Source of the DNA: Lingula anatina
Taxonomy: Eukaryota > Brachiopoda > Lingulata > Lingulida > Lingulidae
Direction: 5' to 3'
DNA length: 64,000 bases
Assembly (NCBI RefSeq): GCF_001039355.2
Contig: NW_019775459.1
Location: forward strand, 312,363 to 376,362
A program made the position numbers and the translations under genes. Below, one piece after another: positions 25,331 through 37,384 of the stretch (positions are counted from its first letter, which is position 1; the number at the start of each line of letters is the position of its first letter). Under the pieces are notes generated by a model, which worked only from the letters and a program-made list of their open reading frames with translations, did not search any database and was not told the origin of the DNA.

Positions 25331-27891
25331 TAACTACATGCATTGTAGCATGGGACTGCAATAAGGTAGGTTTTCACCTGTAGCAAGCGGGTTTTTGATC
25401 GTGCGGGCTACATTAAAGTGCTTTATAAAGTCTGTTATTTCTCTGTGCACAATGTTAAGTGTAGCAGTGCGAGCAGTACGCTTTTGCCAAACATACATGT
25501 AACATCTTTAATTGCACAAAAATTAATCTACTATTTTTGTTTTAGCTGTATAAATATGCCGCAGCAATACCAGGATGGTGTCGGGTAGCAATCGGAGCAC
25601 TGACTTGTGGAACTGTAATTTACTTCGTCTATTGGCGTCTAGGTACATGCAGATGTGTGTATAGTCTCATAATATATACAAGCATTCAAGCAGTGTACAT
25701 TGTCACAAAAATATTACTGGCTTTAAGATAATTATCAACAATACAACTGTGTAGGTTAATAGCATGCAAGTTGATTAAAAAAAAACTCCCATCGGAAAGT
25801 ATTAAGATTATTAAATGATATTATAACAATTGAAATATTTCAGATATACGGCTAAAACGCAATCTTGAACGTTGGGGGATAATTCCTTTTACTATCGCTG
25901 TAAGTTATCAAGGAAGTTTGAAATAGAATACGGGCGTTGTAACCCAATAGTAATCAAAATAATATTTCAAAAATTTAATAACAGTACCTGTGTGCACTGC
26001 TGCGTCTTACATGAAATTCAACGTTGTAAAGGCAATGCTCTTGTAATGTCAGTGAATGTACCAGTAATATAATGGATAGGTATAATGGATAGAAATGCGA
26101 CAGACTACTTTAGTCTAAATTTTGAGAACCAGTGTGATATAAGAACACAACAGTTTTGGGCGGACTACATGTACATGTGCAGTGTTTTGTAAACCTTCTA
26201 ATATAAATTGCCTGTGAGATAAAGTATGGGAATGTAAGCAGTAAGCTGATACCTACCCTCCGATACCAAGGGCTTCTAAAATAGTACACAAAATAATAAT
26301 AATAATAAAAATAAACAATACAACAGTTTTGTCTCAGACTACTGCAGTGATCAGAGAGTATTTACAATGTAAGTAGCTGTTGTCGCGTATGGTACGTCCT
26401 TTAATTATATGTGTCCTTCTCAAATGTAACTACATTATATGATATATTATATGATTCCAATTTTGTCATAGCTCTGTACATATTGCGCAGCAGTACCGAG
26501 ATGGAGTTGGGTGAAACTGACTTGTGGCACACTTTGGCTGTGCTATGGCTTATGGTGCCTCGGAGATACTTGTACCAGTACGTATCGTCTCAGAACATAT
26601 ACTAGCAGCGTACATTGCATCAGTTAAAAAATTGCAGGTTTTCAAGATAATTATCACCTATACAATTAAGCATTTCACAAAGGTAAAGCTCGTTGTTCGT
26701 ACTTTCATCAGGAAGACGAAGACTACTGAATAACTGTACTCAACTGTTTCAGATATATTGCGAAAACACGCCCAGCAACCACTAGGAATACTTCCTTTTT
26801 TTGCGGTAAGTTGTCAGTGAAGTATGGGACTGAATACGGGTTTTATAACTTCGTGATCACAAAGTGAAATAAAAGTTTTAGGTTTTAGGTCTTACATAAA
26901 TATCGCAGCACCCTCGCTGTACCCTTGTAATGTTGTTGTTGTTTGTAATAGTATATGGTCTAGGTATAGGTATAATGTGAAAATACTGACTGGCTTTATT
27001 TGGAATTTTTGGCATTTTAGAATGCCCACATTTATTGTAAGTTTATAAATAAATAAATAAATAATAGCCATTTGAGTGCAATACCTTAGTCCAAAGTTGA
27101 AAAAGCTCATTTGTAGTCTCTTTCACACTGCTGCGTCTTGCTTAAAATTACGCACAAGCAAATATTATGACGTGTTACTGAAGTATTAAATTTAAAGTGG
27201 GTCAAATGCTGTTATAGGAGGAAGGTTTGATGGATATTCCTCGTCCCGAGGAAAACATACGGAGAACATTCGTCGGCGTCTTGAGTTCTGAGATAGCTGA
27301 CAAATTCCAGGCTATGTTCAGAAGGGACTTCTGCCCAAAGATCGACTCTCCCATCTGGGGTCACAAGTTAGCACCAGAGTGTCAGCTCGTGATCTGTTGT
27401 CTAGCAAAGAACATCAGAAAAATGTATTTAGATGATGGCACGATCTTTGCAAAACTTATAATAGACGCCGGATCCTTACAGGGTGGGTATTTGTGTCAAA
27501 TGTTCCTGGCGGTTAATATAACTATAAGCTATACTATTATATTTGTCTAAACTTTGATAAAAATGCAAATCCATTTAAAAAAAATGTTCCATACACATGA
27601 TACACATGTATGACATATTTATGTTTTCCAGCAATGGTGTTGATAATCATATTTGGAGAAAAGGAGACACCCAAGGAAACCCTGCACGATGAAAGTATCT
27701 ACGGCAACGTCCTTCAACAGGGCCAGAACCTTTACATGAAAGGACGCATTCAGGCGTCGCTGTTGATAGAGCAAACTCCTAGTGGGGTGTCTGAAAGCGT
27801 CGCCTTGGTCACTGTGGACAACCGTCCATCTAAGTACCAACTGAGGTTTATGAAGAACTTCGTTAAAGACGCCTTTACCGATAAGGAGTAA
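24843..27891 (+). CDS. Paralogue A of an unrecognised four-copy family, with a transmembrane exon
   Basis: Exons that join in frame: 24843-24932 (ATG, 'MEDQQDARNVTG'), 25546-25642 (hydrophobic 'VAIGALTCGTVIYFVYW', a transmembrane segment), 25844-25899 ('RWGIIPF'), 27218-27482 ('RRTFVGVLSS', 'ECQLVICCL'), 27632-27891 ('AMVLIIIFGEK', 'ALVTVD', stop TAA). Total about 255 aa. The last two exons form the conserved core: short hydrophobic strands (RTFVGVL, QLVICCL, MVLIIIFG, ALVTVD) alternate with charged helices, suggesting a small alpha/beta domain. I do not recognise the family and assign no activity. The start is supported by paralogue D, which has the same ATG and the same preceding 'acatcgacacgact'. 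An additional decayed exon pair lies in the intron at 26472-26805. Poly(A) signal candidate at 28164-28169. Confidence 0.7.
26472..26805 (+). pseudogene. Duplicated exon pair inside gene A, one exon decayed
   Basis: 26472 onward ('LCTYCAAVPRW', 'LTCGT') is a diverged copy of the transmembrane exon at 25546; its donor position has changed from gt to ga. 26753-26805 ('DILRKHAQQPLGILPFFA') is a copy of the exon at 25844 with intact acceptor, donor and phase. The second cannot be used in frame without the first, so the pair is probably not translated unless the downstream gtacgt/gtatcg serves as a new donor. Confidence 0.6.
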
Positions 27892-28163
27892 AACAATTCT
27901 ATATATTACTAATGGAAATTTGAAACTGTTTAACTCTGCATTACATTGAAAAAAATCAGTTGGCCAAGAGAAGATGGACATTATTTTTTTTACATCAGTA
28001 GACAGGAACAAAAAATGTTTTATTTATTTCCCTCAGTATTAAATCCACTTACCATGTTGTCAGCAAAAACACTTAAATGTAAAACGAGAAACACTGATAG
28101 AACTTTTAATATATTTATATGCAGTTCTTTCCTTAAGCTTTCTCCTGAAACGGAGGCGATTCT

Positions 28164-28169
28164 AATAAA
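28164..28169 (+). terminator. Candidate poly(A) signal of paralogue A
   Basis: AATAAA about 270 nt after the stop of paralogue A. A (GT)n microsatellite follows at about 28215-28255. Confidence 0.35.
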
Positions 28170-28211
28170 AATATGTGAACCACTGAGGGACAGGCTTTAT
28201 GCCAATGATGT

Positions 28212-28257
<46 letters not shown>

Positions 28258-28439
28258 AACAAGTAAATGGAATACAAAAACGGCTGGAAATCGCCTCCAA
28301 GAAAACGTGTCATTTACGGTTCAATAATTATTGATGTTATTATTTGTTCTTTATCAGTGATAATCTACAAAATCTTGAAATCTACTCTCGCTTGAATAGA
28401 TATAGCAATGAGAAGGGAATTTTATTGTTAGCTGGAAAT

Positions 28440-28960
28440 TTTATACACACACTGGACAATAGAAGTGTCACCCCTACTGAACCAATACTATGGGGGATAT
28501 AAATGACTGTGGAATGATATGCTCCTGGTATCATTTTATTAACATCAAATTTCACAAAAAATCACAAAATGAGAACAAAATGTAAATTCTACCAAAATAT
28601 GCAGTTTCAAGTCCAAAATCAGTACTTAGTGGCATAGCCACTTGACCTAATAATAGGTGCCAGTCTACGAGGCAAGGATTCATATAATTGATGCGTTCAG
28701 GGCTTATGCTGGTCCAAGCATGATATACTGAATATAACAGAGTTTGCCTGCTGGTTGGACGGGCATTTGTCAAAAATTTTGACATATCATTCCACACATT
28801 TTTCTGTTATGTTTGCATCCGGACTCTGGGCAGGCCACATCACCCTGCGAATGTCCTGTTGGTCAAACCAATCATCAACTGCTCTGGGCCTGTGACAAGG
28901 ACCATTGTCATCCTGGTGAACAAATGGATAATTCCTGTCACCAAACATGTTAGTACATGT
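28440..28960 (-). pseudogene. Tc1/mariner transposase remnant
   Basis: The minus strand encodes 'HQDDNGPCH' (about 28892-28918) and 'WPAQSPDAN' (about 28815-28840), the two catalytic-region motifs of Tc1-like DDE transposases, followed by a C-terminal part with 'ISPERIN'. Stops and frameshifts interrupt it and everything before the second catalytic Asp is missing, so it is inactive. It lies between genes A and B. The 3' inverted repeat is not identified with certainty. Confidence 0.8.
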
Positions 28961-29334
28961 ATACTACCTGCTTTGTTATCGAAACAAATAATAAATTTAC
29001 ACTTGGCACTCCTAAATTGCTTTCATGATGTTCCCGTTGTGCGTTTGATTTTCTGAGCAAACAAAATTCCCCGAGATCAGTTTTATTACCATCCATTAGG
29101 GCCAGGACCTTTATATGAAAGGAAGTAGTCATACTAATATTTGCTTTCTTGTTTCCCTGGCCTCGTTCCATTATTCTATAAACTATTGCTACTATTCAAG
29201 ACAAAGAGGGGATATTTCATCGAAGTCCATCAAGATCGCTGATGTCCAAACAAGTAATTTTTTTTGAGAGAGAGAGAGACACGATTATACCATCTGCGCA
29301 TAAATGACTGCCTTTTCAGTAACTACATATGAAA

Positions 29335-29401
29335 AGAAAAAAGTCCCAGGAAAAGAATCACTGGGATAACATGAAAGAGAAACTGGCGTCGCAAATATAA
29401 A
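29335..29401 (+). promoter_or_regulatory. ISRE and TATA box of paralogue B
   Basis: GAAAGAGAAACT at 29373-29384 is a perfect match to the ISRE consensus GAAANNGAAACT, and TATAAA follows at 29396-29401. The ATG of paralogue B is at 29499. A word related to 'aaaaaagtccc' lies to the left, as in A. This is the best of the related blocks in the cluster. Confidence 0.65.
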
Positions 29402-29498
29402 CTCTTAAACCGCATATTCCACTTAGGTAATAGTCTCATTTGATAACACCAACTTGAGTTGGGTACAGTCTCCCCTCGATCTAAACATCGGCACGACC

Positions 29499-31828
29499 AT
29501 GGGAGACCACATGGATGAAGTTACAGAAGACCTGACTGAGGATGGTTTTGTCAAGGTTGTTATGTTTGTGCCTTCCTTGTGTTCGTATATATATTACTTT
29601 CCTGGGAAACTTAAAGGGCGCCATACAACTTCTATTTACAGATAGCATACATTAAATATCTGTAGTTTCGTGTTAGCATGAAGGTAAACAAACTGCTGTA
29701 CTACACTACACAGGTACGAACACTTTTTTCTTGTATAGATTTAGCCGTTAGTTAGGTTAGTGCATTTAAATCACTTCCCGCAGGTGATATTTCCCATTAT
29801 AACCTAAATGATAAGGCTGGTCAAAAATTAGTTTTTATTGTGTTTAGATCGACTACTATAAAACGGAAAACGTGGGTGAAATTTTAAAAATTAACTATAA
29901 ACTGTAGTGTACTTTATATATCTGTAGTTTTGTGTGAGCATGAAGGTAAACAAACTACTGTAATACACTGCACAGGTATAAATCCTTCTTGTTGTGCTTA
30001 CATATATTTATCAGTTAATTAGATTATATAGCTCGGCTACCTTAAACTGGAAAACGTGGGTAAAATTTTGGAAAATTAACTATAAATTGAAGTACACATA
30101 ATGGGGAAATGCTTTTTAATTATTTCATATTTTTCAAATAATTAATTAATTAATTATTTGTAATATTTGTAGGGAGGGGAGAGTGTATGTATTGTCTACC
30201 AAAGACCTCTCTAGCTGTTTCAAAATGAGACTAATTCCTCTCTTATCTAATTTCATAACAGTTTGAAGGACCCCTGAGAACAAGACGTGGCCCATCAAAA
30301 GCTAAGGGTGTATTTCCAGAGATTTAGATCGATCCAGGGATTAAAATTTAGATCGACCTAACTCCTTGGGGGTTCACGCTAAATTGCAGTCAGACGAGCG
30401 CGCACCATAGTTAATTAACCCTTTACAGCTTTTAGTAGGCGGGACAGACGCATAAGCCAGTAATCTAGCGAGACTCCCCACAGGGATAGATCGATCTAAA
30501 AATCTATGGAAATGGGGTGTAAGGGTGGAGAATACTAACTGGCTGTTTAAATATATTTAAGGTGAACCTGCCTGCAAAAGCGGAAGATCCTTCTCACATA
30601 CCAAGTAAGGATTGCTGTTTTAACCTGTTAAAACCTGTCTCCTCTAAAAGATTGAGTAGTTATATGTATTCTAGGAAATTATCGCTGCAGCGTGCATTCT
30701 ATCAGTTAAAAATGCTGGTATTTAAACGACTGTTACCTGTAAAATTGCGTAATAACGTTTATTAATTATAAGAAGGACAGTTTGTTGTTTGTATTTTCAA
30801 AACGGGGAATGTAAAGTTATTAAATGATAACATTAGATTACCGTATTTCAGTCGAATCGACAAAGTTCTCAGGAAACTTGGAGCAAAACACTTCTGTAAG
30901 TTATCAAGAAAGCATTAACTCATACTAGTGTGCATGTGATAACTTACTCAAAAGTTAGAATCAATACAGTGTACAGTACATGTACCTCCGTAGTTCTGTT
31001 TAAGTATTTTAAAATGTTTTTCGCTTTGCTGCGCCTTGTCAGAATTTGGCACAAACAAATATGGTTTAAAATATATACGGTTTCAGAATATATATTGAGC
31101 TCAAATACTTTAAATTTACAGGAGGAAGATCTGTTGGCTATTCCTCCTCCCGTGGAAAACATACAGAGAACATTCGTCGGCGTCTTGAGTTCTGAGACAG
31201 CTGACAAATTCCAGGCTATGTTCAGGAGAGACTTCTGCCCAGAGATCGCCCCTCTCACCAGGGACCCCGTGTTGCCACCAGAGTGCCAGCTCGTGATCTG
31301 TTGTCTTCCAAAAAACGTCAGACAAATGTATTTAGATGAGCGCACGGTCTTTGCAAAATTAATAACAGACGCGGGATTAAGTCAAGGTGAGTATAAAAGG
31401 TAGTTATGTTAAATATTCCGCTGCGTTCGCGGTTTTAATATACATATTTTAGGATATATCAAAATCTAGCAGCAATGTAGGTTTTTCATGTTTAATAAAA
31501 ATGTAAATCCATTATATATTCATGTTTTCCAGCAATGGTGTTGATAATCATATTTGGAGAGAAGAATACACCTGAAGAAACCCTCTACGATGAAGATATC
31601 TACGGCAACGTTCTACAACAGGGCCAGAACCTTTACAAGAGAGGATGCATGCGCAGTCAGGGTTCACTGTCAAGGGAACTAACTCGTGACGATTGGTCCA
31701 AAAACCTATCCTTGGTCACCGTGGACAGGTGTCCGTCTAAGTATCAAGTAGATTCAATGAATAAGTTTGTTAAAATTGCCTTTCAACACACAATAGTGCA
31801 AGATGAATCAGCCCGTCACCAAAACTGA
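29499..31828 (+). CDS. Paralogue B of the unrecognised family, without a transmembrane exon
   Basis: Exons: 29499-29555 ('MGDHMDEVTEDLTEDGF'), 30562-30604 ('NLPAKAEDPSHIP'), 30852-30895, 31122-31386 ('QRTFVGVLSSETADKFQ', 'ECQLVICCLPKN'), 31533-31828 ('AMVLIIIFGEKNTPEETL', 'LSLVTVD', stop). About 234 aa. The two core exons keep the lengths and phases of paralogue A (265 nt for the first). The second exon is hydrophilic where A has membrane-type exons, so the product should be soluble. The donor of exon 1 (AAG then gttgtt) is weak, the main doubt. Candidate poly(A) signal AATAAA at 31917-31922. Function unknown. Confidence 0.65.
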
Positions 31829-32300
31829 TTTTAAAACTGTTCTGCTAAGCAATACCTGGTATTAATTGAGTTTGCTGTAGCCGGACACAAAAACGAAAGG
31901 CACGAAAATGAGCTATAATAAAGTAAGGGTTAAAGCCGGACAATTGGATTTGTGTACCTTAGTACAACAAATAAATCATAGTTGGTAGATATAATTCTGA
32001 GATATAAACTATAAAAAAACACCGCTTTGTATTGAAAGCGTTGTTGTTAAGAGTAGAAATTCATATTATAAAGAGTATACGTTTTTGAAAAGACAACAGA
32101 AGAGTGCATCGAAAGTAAGACAAAGACTCTTCTCAGTCTCTCACGAGAGAATGATGTCGATTTTTATGTTTGTTGGTTAAACAATTGATATTCGTACCTC
32201 CACATTTAGTATATCAATAATAAGCAGGGTGAGCTGAAAAAAAGCCTTTATGTATGACATTGCTTGAGTGAAAATCAATTTTTCTTCTTAATTTTGTGAA
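31122..32300 (+). repeat. Left arm of an inner inverted duplication (B tail)
   Basis: The core exons of B and about 470 bp after its stop recur inverted at about 37385-38583 with C. Shared non-coding landmarks include 'accgctttgtattgaaagcg' (32021) and a 'gaaaatcaatttttcttctt' word (32269). Between 32300 and 33700 I see no gene. Confidence 0.75.
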
Positions 32301-33735
32301 AGAAAATAAGTTTCATAAACATAAAAACATGGAAACATGTCATTTTCCTTCTAAATTTCATCATCATTTCATCATCATCATCATCATAGTAACGTTATGG
32401 GTGTTTTTAACTCCATGCAAAATAATTAATGTCCCAGCTAACAAAAACATTATGATTCCCTTATAATAATTTTAGAAAGATTCGAAGACTGTTTCTACAA
32501 AACTTAATGATAACGTTATTTTGCAAAGTTTTATAACATTCTGGAAAAACATTATATAATATTTTGATAACCTTTTTATAAATAACCAAAACACTTTTTA
32601 CGCTGTTTGAACAACATGTATCGGTTAATTCCAAATTGGGCATGGGGTTAGTCGGCGACTAGAGCGGTACGAATGGTAAAATCTGTCACTAAAAGTGGCT
32701 CAAACCTCAGTGGTACAGCATAAATTTGAATTACGAGTACACAGTCTTGAATCCAACTATTTGTGTTTTATGTGTGTTATATATGGTATATATTTAATGA
32801 AAAAACCAAAGAACATTTAATCATAGATAGTTAATGACTGAGATAAGGGGGTTACAGATTCTGTTACTGGCATACCTGTACTTGTACTCAGCAGGGGGCT
32901 TTGTGGTAGTAAGCACGGTTTACGGAACGAGTATTGATCAATGTGTTTTTAAATTATGTTGTCACAAAACTCAAAGCTGGCGAGGCCTTATTTATTTTAC
33001 GTTCTTTTTCATCTCATTAAGTTCTTAATTGTTCTCTTCTGAGGTTATGCAGCGAAATGCGGCTTTTGGTCGTGCCAAACGGTAAACATTGGTATGGATT
33101 TTATCATAAAATCCATCACAGAGGGAGGTAGTGGATTGATTTTCTGCATCTCCTCCCTTATTTTTTCAAGGTATAAGATACAACCTTGAATCTTGTTAAG
33201 TCATATGGTAGTAATATTTTGTTTTCCATCTGCGGTATCAGTTTATAGTAAACTCAGACACCCATTAAATATGTCAATTTTTTAATTGAGGCATTACTTT
33301 TCTTTTACTAAGTCGTATTTTTACTGAAGTAGGTAATGAGCATTATCGATTCACTTCTAGGTAAATAATAAATTCAATATTCTGGCTTTTCATTCTACAT
33401 ACAATAGTCTTAAACCACACAGAAGTGTTTTATAAAGTTGGTAGCTACACTTCCATGTTTGAATTTATTTTTTAATGTTCTTATTGTAATAAAAAGAGGT
33501 TTGTGATTTCTTGAAACTTGGTCATTTGTTTACCTCTAAAGCCCAGTGGGTCACAGGTAGAACATAGCCAAAAACTAGGTCAATGTTGCCCAAAATATTA
33601 TTTTCAACATTTATTGATAAATGTGCTTATTACAACCCTATTACCTAGGTATTAACATTTTCATGCAAGAAAAACATGTCTTGGGCCTTTAAGGGTACAT
33701 TTTTTGAAAGTGTTGACACTATAAACTTCCCACTG

Positions 33736-33775
33736 CCAGTTTCTTTTCCATTGTGTCTCAGGGACTTTTTTCGCG
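33736..33775 (+). promoter_or_regulatory. Orphan ISRE-like block upstream of a decayed GTPase copy
   Basis: 'ccagtttcttttccattg' followed by 'cagggacttttttcgcg'. Reverse-complemented it reads GGAAAAGAAACT, one base from the ISRE and also an Ets/IRF composite-like string. The same two words occur at 34626 before the GTPase gene. The only GTPase sequence near it is the fragment at 34318. Confidence 0.45.
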
Positions 33776-34317
33776 TTGATTTGTTATCGGAAATGTAGAT
33801 GTTATTGTTGGTAGACTATTGATTGACCCCAGGGAATTTTGTTAGCTCAGAAAATTAAACCTAAGCATAACAGCAGTATCATTTTAAGGTCAGATGAAGG
33901 CTTGTTCGGAGTGCCAAGTGTAAATGAATTTTCTTTGTTGATACCACTTATTTCGATATCGAAGCAGGTAAAACGTATTGCTGCCAACAGAAATAAAAAC
34001 CAACCTAACATTCATATTTTTAAAAGTTTAATAATCCCCGGCTCTCTTAGGATTAAAATTTATGATTAAAGTTTCTCTTTTATTATATACATGTATATCA
34101 GGGATTCATCTGCTGGGACTTATGTCGCGGCAAAGGGGAGACCGGGGCTAGTTGGACCCCGGGGTAAGTTGGGTAACTATGGGGTAAAAAATTGATCACA
34201 CATTTTAGTAAAGTGACCATATCCAATAGAGCGCTTTGGGAAAGCATCGGCCGTACAGAAGTTTATTTAGGCATTGAGCCCAAATGAAACAAATTAGCAT
34301 CTTAAATTAACTTCATA

Positions 34318-34385
34318 TATATATGCTGCTAATTGGAAATGCAGGAAGCGGGAAATCATCGTTTGTGAATTCCATGTATAAAGGG
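34318..34385 (+). pseudogene. Fragment of a duplicated GTPase P-loop exon
   Basis: Encodes 'MLLIGNAGSGKSSFVNSMY', nearly identical at DNA level to 34873-34931 of the neighbouring GTPase gene, then diverges and hits a stop. Only the P-loop segment remains. Confidence 0.8.
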
Positions 34386-34625
34386 GATTTTTATTACGAC
34401 GACCTGCTGCTCGTTTAAAAGTATGTTATTGCTCCCTGCGTTGAATATATACAATTCAGTTCCAAAAACGCTAATACTATTAAAAAAACAGGTACGTGAT
34501 GGAGTTGTGGCCTGTACTGCAATCAAACTATCTTCTTAATCAGGCCTGACTGATTAAAAGGTTGGCACACATACACTATTAAAATGTGACAATTAATCCC
34601 ACCTATACATTGCAGAGAATTCCGC

Positions 34626-34711
34626 TTTCAGTTTTTCTGCCATTGTCATTACCTCAGGGACTTTTTTCGCGTCATATGAATGTTTAGCTACGTCACGGCA
34701 AAGTATATAAA
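34626..34711 (+). promoter_or_regulatory. Promoter of the IFI44-like GTPase gene
   Basis: An IRF-type core TTTCAGTT (34627-34634), the shared 'cagggacttttttcgcg' word, a CRE-like 'acgtcac' and a TATATAAA ending at 34711 lie in order ahead of ATG 34780. TATA to ATG spacing is about 70 nt, suggesting a short leader without an intron. Confidence 0.55.
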
Positions 34712-34779
34712 TGACTGAGACTTGTTTTTTCTTGTATAAGTCCCCAGGTTAGTGATCACAATCATTTTAGTTTGTTAGC

Positions 34780-35823
34780 ATGGGAGGCCTTTGGAGCCGA
34801 TCAAAGGAAGAAGAGAAAGTGCCAGCCAAATAATTTCTTGTCCAGAGACACGGCGTCATGTACCAAAAAAAATATGCTGCTAATTGGAAATGCAGGAAGC
34901 GGAAAATCATCGTTTGTGAACTCCATGTATACAGCAGTGTTAGGCAATTACGTGGAGTGGGCTAAGTGTGGCGGCCCTGATGGACACGTTTCACTGTTTT
35001 TTAAGAAGTACGATTTGTCGCAATGCAAGGAAAAGCTGTCGACAGATATGTTTCAAAAACACCAGCTCCCAGTTGTCTATGATATGCCCGGACTACCACC
35101 AAACAATACCGCTACCGACCGTTTTGAAGAAATCCTGAAAGTTATCTTGAGAGGTCTTCTTCCGTTACGCACCGAAGTTCTCGCACTTAACTCCGACGAA
35201 AAAGCAGAGATACCCCAATGTAACAATGGTGTCCCCATAGAACGAGTGGTTTTTGTTGCAGCCGCGGACGAGGAGATGCCCACAGCGCATTGCGAAATAG
35301 TGATAAAATTATGCAAGGCAGTTTTGGGGGGCGGTGAGTGCGAACCCATTATCTCTATCTCTTCTTCTTCTTCTTCCTTTAACTCTCTCTCTCTCTCGCC
35401 AACAAGCCATGGCAAGTTGTAATGTACACACACAGAAACGCTTTCTGTGCCCGTTGTTTCCCCTTTTCATCGAAGAAAAATTATTCAGGGGATTTTTGGA
35501 AGTTTTTTTTGTCATTTTAGAGTTTACAGTTTTTGGAATTCTAACCAAATGGGACAAGCTGAAAACAAACGAGGAAAAAACAAAGAAACATGAAAAATTT
35601 CTCGAGATGTTGCATGCAGTAGGCACCCCTTACAAGACACTGACTTTGTCAAATTACTGTGGAGATTTTTGTAAAAAAACCTGACGAGTGGCAAAAGAGA
35701 AGAGAAATAGATGATCCACTTCTAAAATTTCTCGCTGAGATCTGCAGACAGGAATATGATCCAGAGCCTACTCAGGAGACAGTTCCGAAAGTGGTCTTTA
35801 GAACAGATAAGGATGATGACTAA
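34780..35823 (+). CDS. IFI44-like GTPase with two apparent frame breaks
   Basis: The main frame encodes a P-loop 'GNAGSGKSSF' (from about 34885), a G3-type 'DMPGLPP' (about 35085) and, after an intron 35334-35520 (phase 1, gtgagt donor), the G4-like 'TKWD' and 'LSNYC'. This order matches animal IFI44/IFI44L-type GTPases, which are interferon-induced in vertebrates. Two breaks are visible. First, the ATG with good context at 34780 gives a plausible 'MGGLWSRSKEEEKVPAK' start but meets a stop at 34831, while the P-loop frame is open without an ATG until 34873. Second, near 35661-35677 a T5/A7 stretch shifts frame; reading on in the other frame gives a coherent tail ('DDPLLKFLAEICRQEYDP') to TAA 35821. 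So it is either a recent pseudogene or carries homopolymer sequence errors. Confidence 0.7.
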
Positions 35824-37384
35824 AATTAACGGGTTTTATTAATCAAGGGGAATTATTAAGTTTTAGGGGACCGTTGTAACTTTGCACAACAATGAATTCT
35901 CATCACATAGGTAGTTGATACGATACGTGGTTTAAAAGTGGTATTATAACTTCCAAAAAATATTGGTCTGCTTGTTTGTCTGATTGTGTTTCACGATAGA
36001 GGCCACAGTTTTAGATATTCTGGTTTCAAATTTTCTAGATTTTGTGCGCCAGAAATTAAGACTGAAAGATTTCGTAACACATTTATCTCATTTTGTTCAG
36101 CTAACTATGAGAGGTCTGTCTTTATTTCTAAATTAATTTGATCTCAATATTAATAGATTTATTGATTATAGTTCACAAGTCCTTGTTCTATTTATCATTT
36201 AAAAAATGTCGTTCAAGCGTTAATATTGATACTACAAAGCACATTGGAGGGAAGGTAGATATGTTTACATATTGACGAAGTGCATTGATTATTTTGTGCT
36301 TTTGTCTACCTCTCGAGTGTATCGAGTTTGAACGTTCCTAAAGGTACATGTGCAGCCACGTGACTATTTGTGGTCCTTTTCGAGGAAGTTTTTAAAGTTT
36401 TTTAACACTTAACAGATTAACACGACATCACGAATCTTTCTGATAACCGCACACTCAAGGGTATGTTGACACCATGTGCGGTTTTGTCAAAACGGTTTTT
36501 TTTCAGTAGGCTTATGTTATGTACATGTATATACACAAAAGGTGAAAAAGTTGTGAGAAATTATATCTAGCCTAACAGATTACATTTGTTAATATCAAAA
36601 TTAAATATGTAAATATAAATATAAAAATATGTAAAACATTAATTTGATATCAACATGCCGGCATCAACACCACTTTCTACATGACTGCATTTCTTATAAC
36701 CCAAGTAATAGACAAGAAGTTATCGGGTTGAATGCAGCTGAAAACATACTCCCTGCATGGACCTGCATGTAGCTTGATTTCATGTTTGTATATTGGTCTA
36801 TGACAAGGGGGTGGTAAAATTTTTGGTAAAATTTAGGATTTGTTTTCCTCCTTAATTACTCCGTTTTTTAGAGGCACTATCAAGGCAGTGTCTTTGTGAT
36901 ATTTCTTTCTGATAGATTTTTCTTAAATTTCTAACATTTGTAGTTGGCACTATTGTATACATATTGAGATTTTTTAAAATGATATGTGCCCATGTTAGTT
37001 TTGTTGCTATGGTGATTGGAACTTTGAATACAATTACTATAGATCCATATAAAAATTATCTTTTTGCAAGTATATATTATTCGTTTTGCGCATTTTATAT
37101 ACTGTGACATCAAACTGTAAAATAATCAGTGAAAATAGTACAAATTACAAGGCATGTCATTTAGTTTTCATACTTAAATGTATTACTTAATATGCATAAC
37201 CTATATCATTTTCTTGATTTTACATATATTTACAAATGAGGGTTTAAGCCGAAGTCAATGCTTTGTCTACCATAAATTACGATTAAAAATTCAAATGTTG
37301 TAAATAAACAAATGTAATTCTATTAATATTTGAATAGTATGTCTTTTTTGTATTTGCCTATAGCTCGTTTTCATGTAAATGGAA
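35824..37384. other. No supported gene
   Basis: AT-rich spacer between the GTPase gene and the right arm of the inner inverted duplication. I see no conserved coding frame, RNA gene or clear element. Confidence 0.5.

Noticed and set aside
34772-34833. Start of the GTPase at a TTG near 34772
   Set aside because: TTG is not a usual animal start. The ATG at 34780 with good context lies in another frame, so the 5' end is treated as broken or unresolved.
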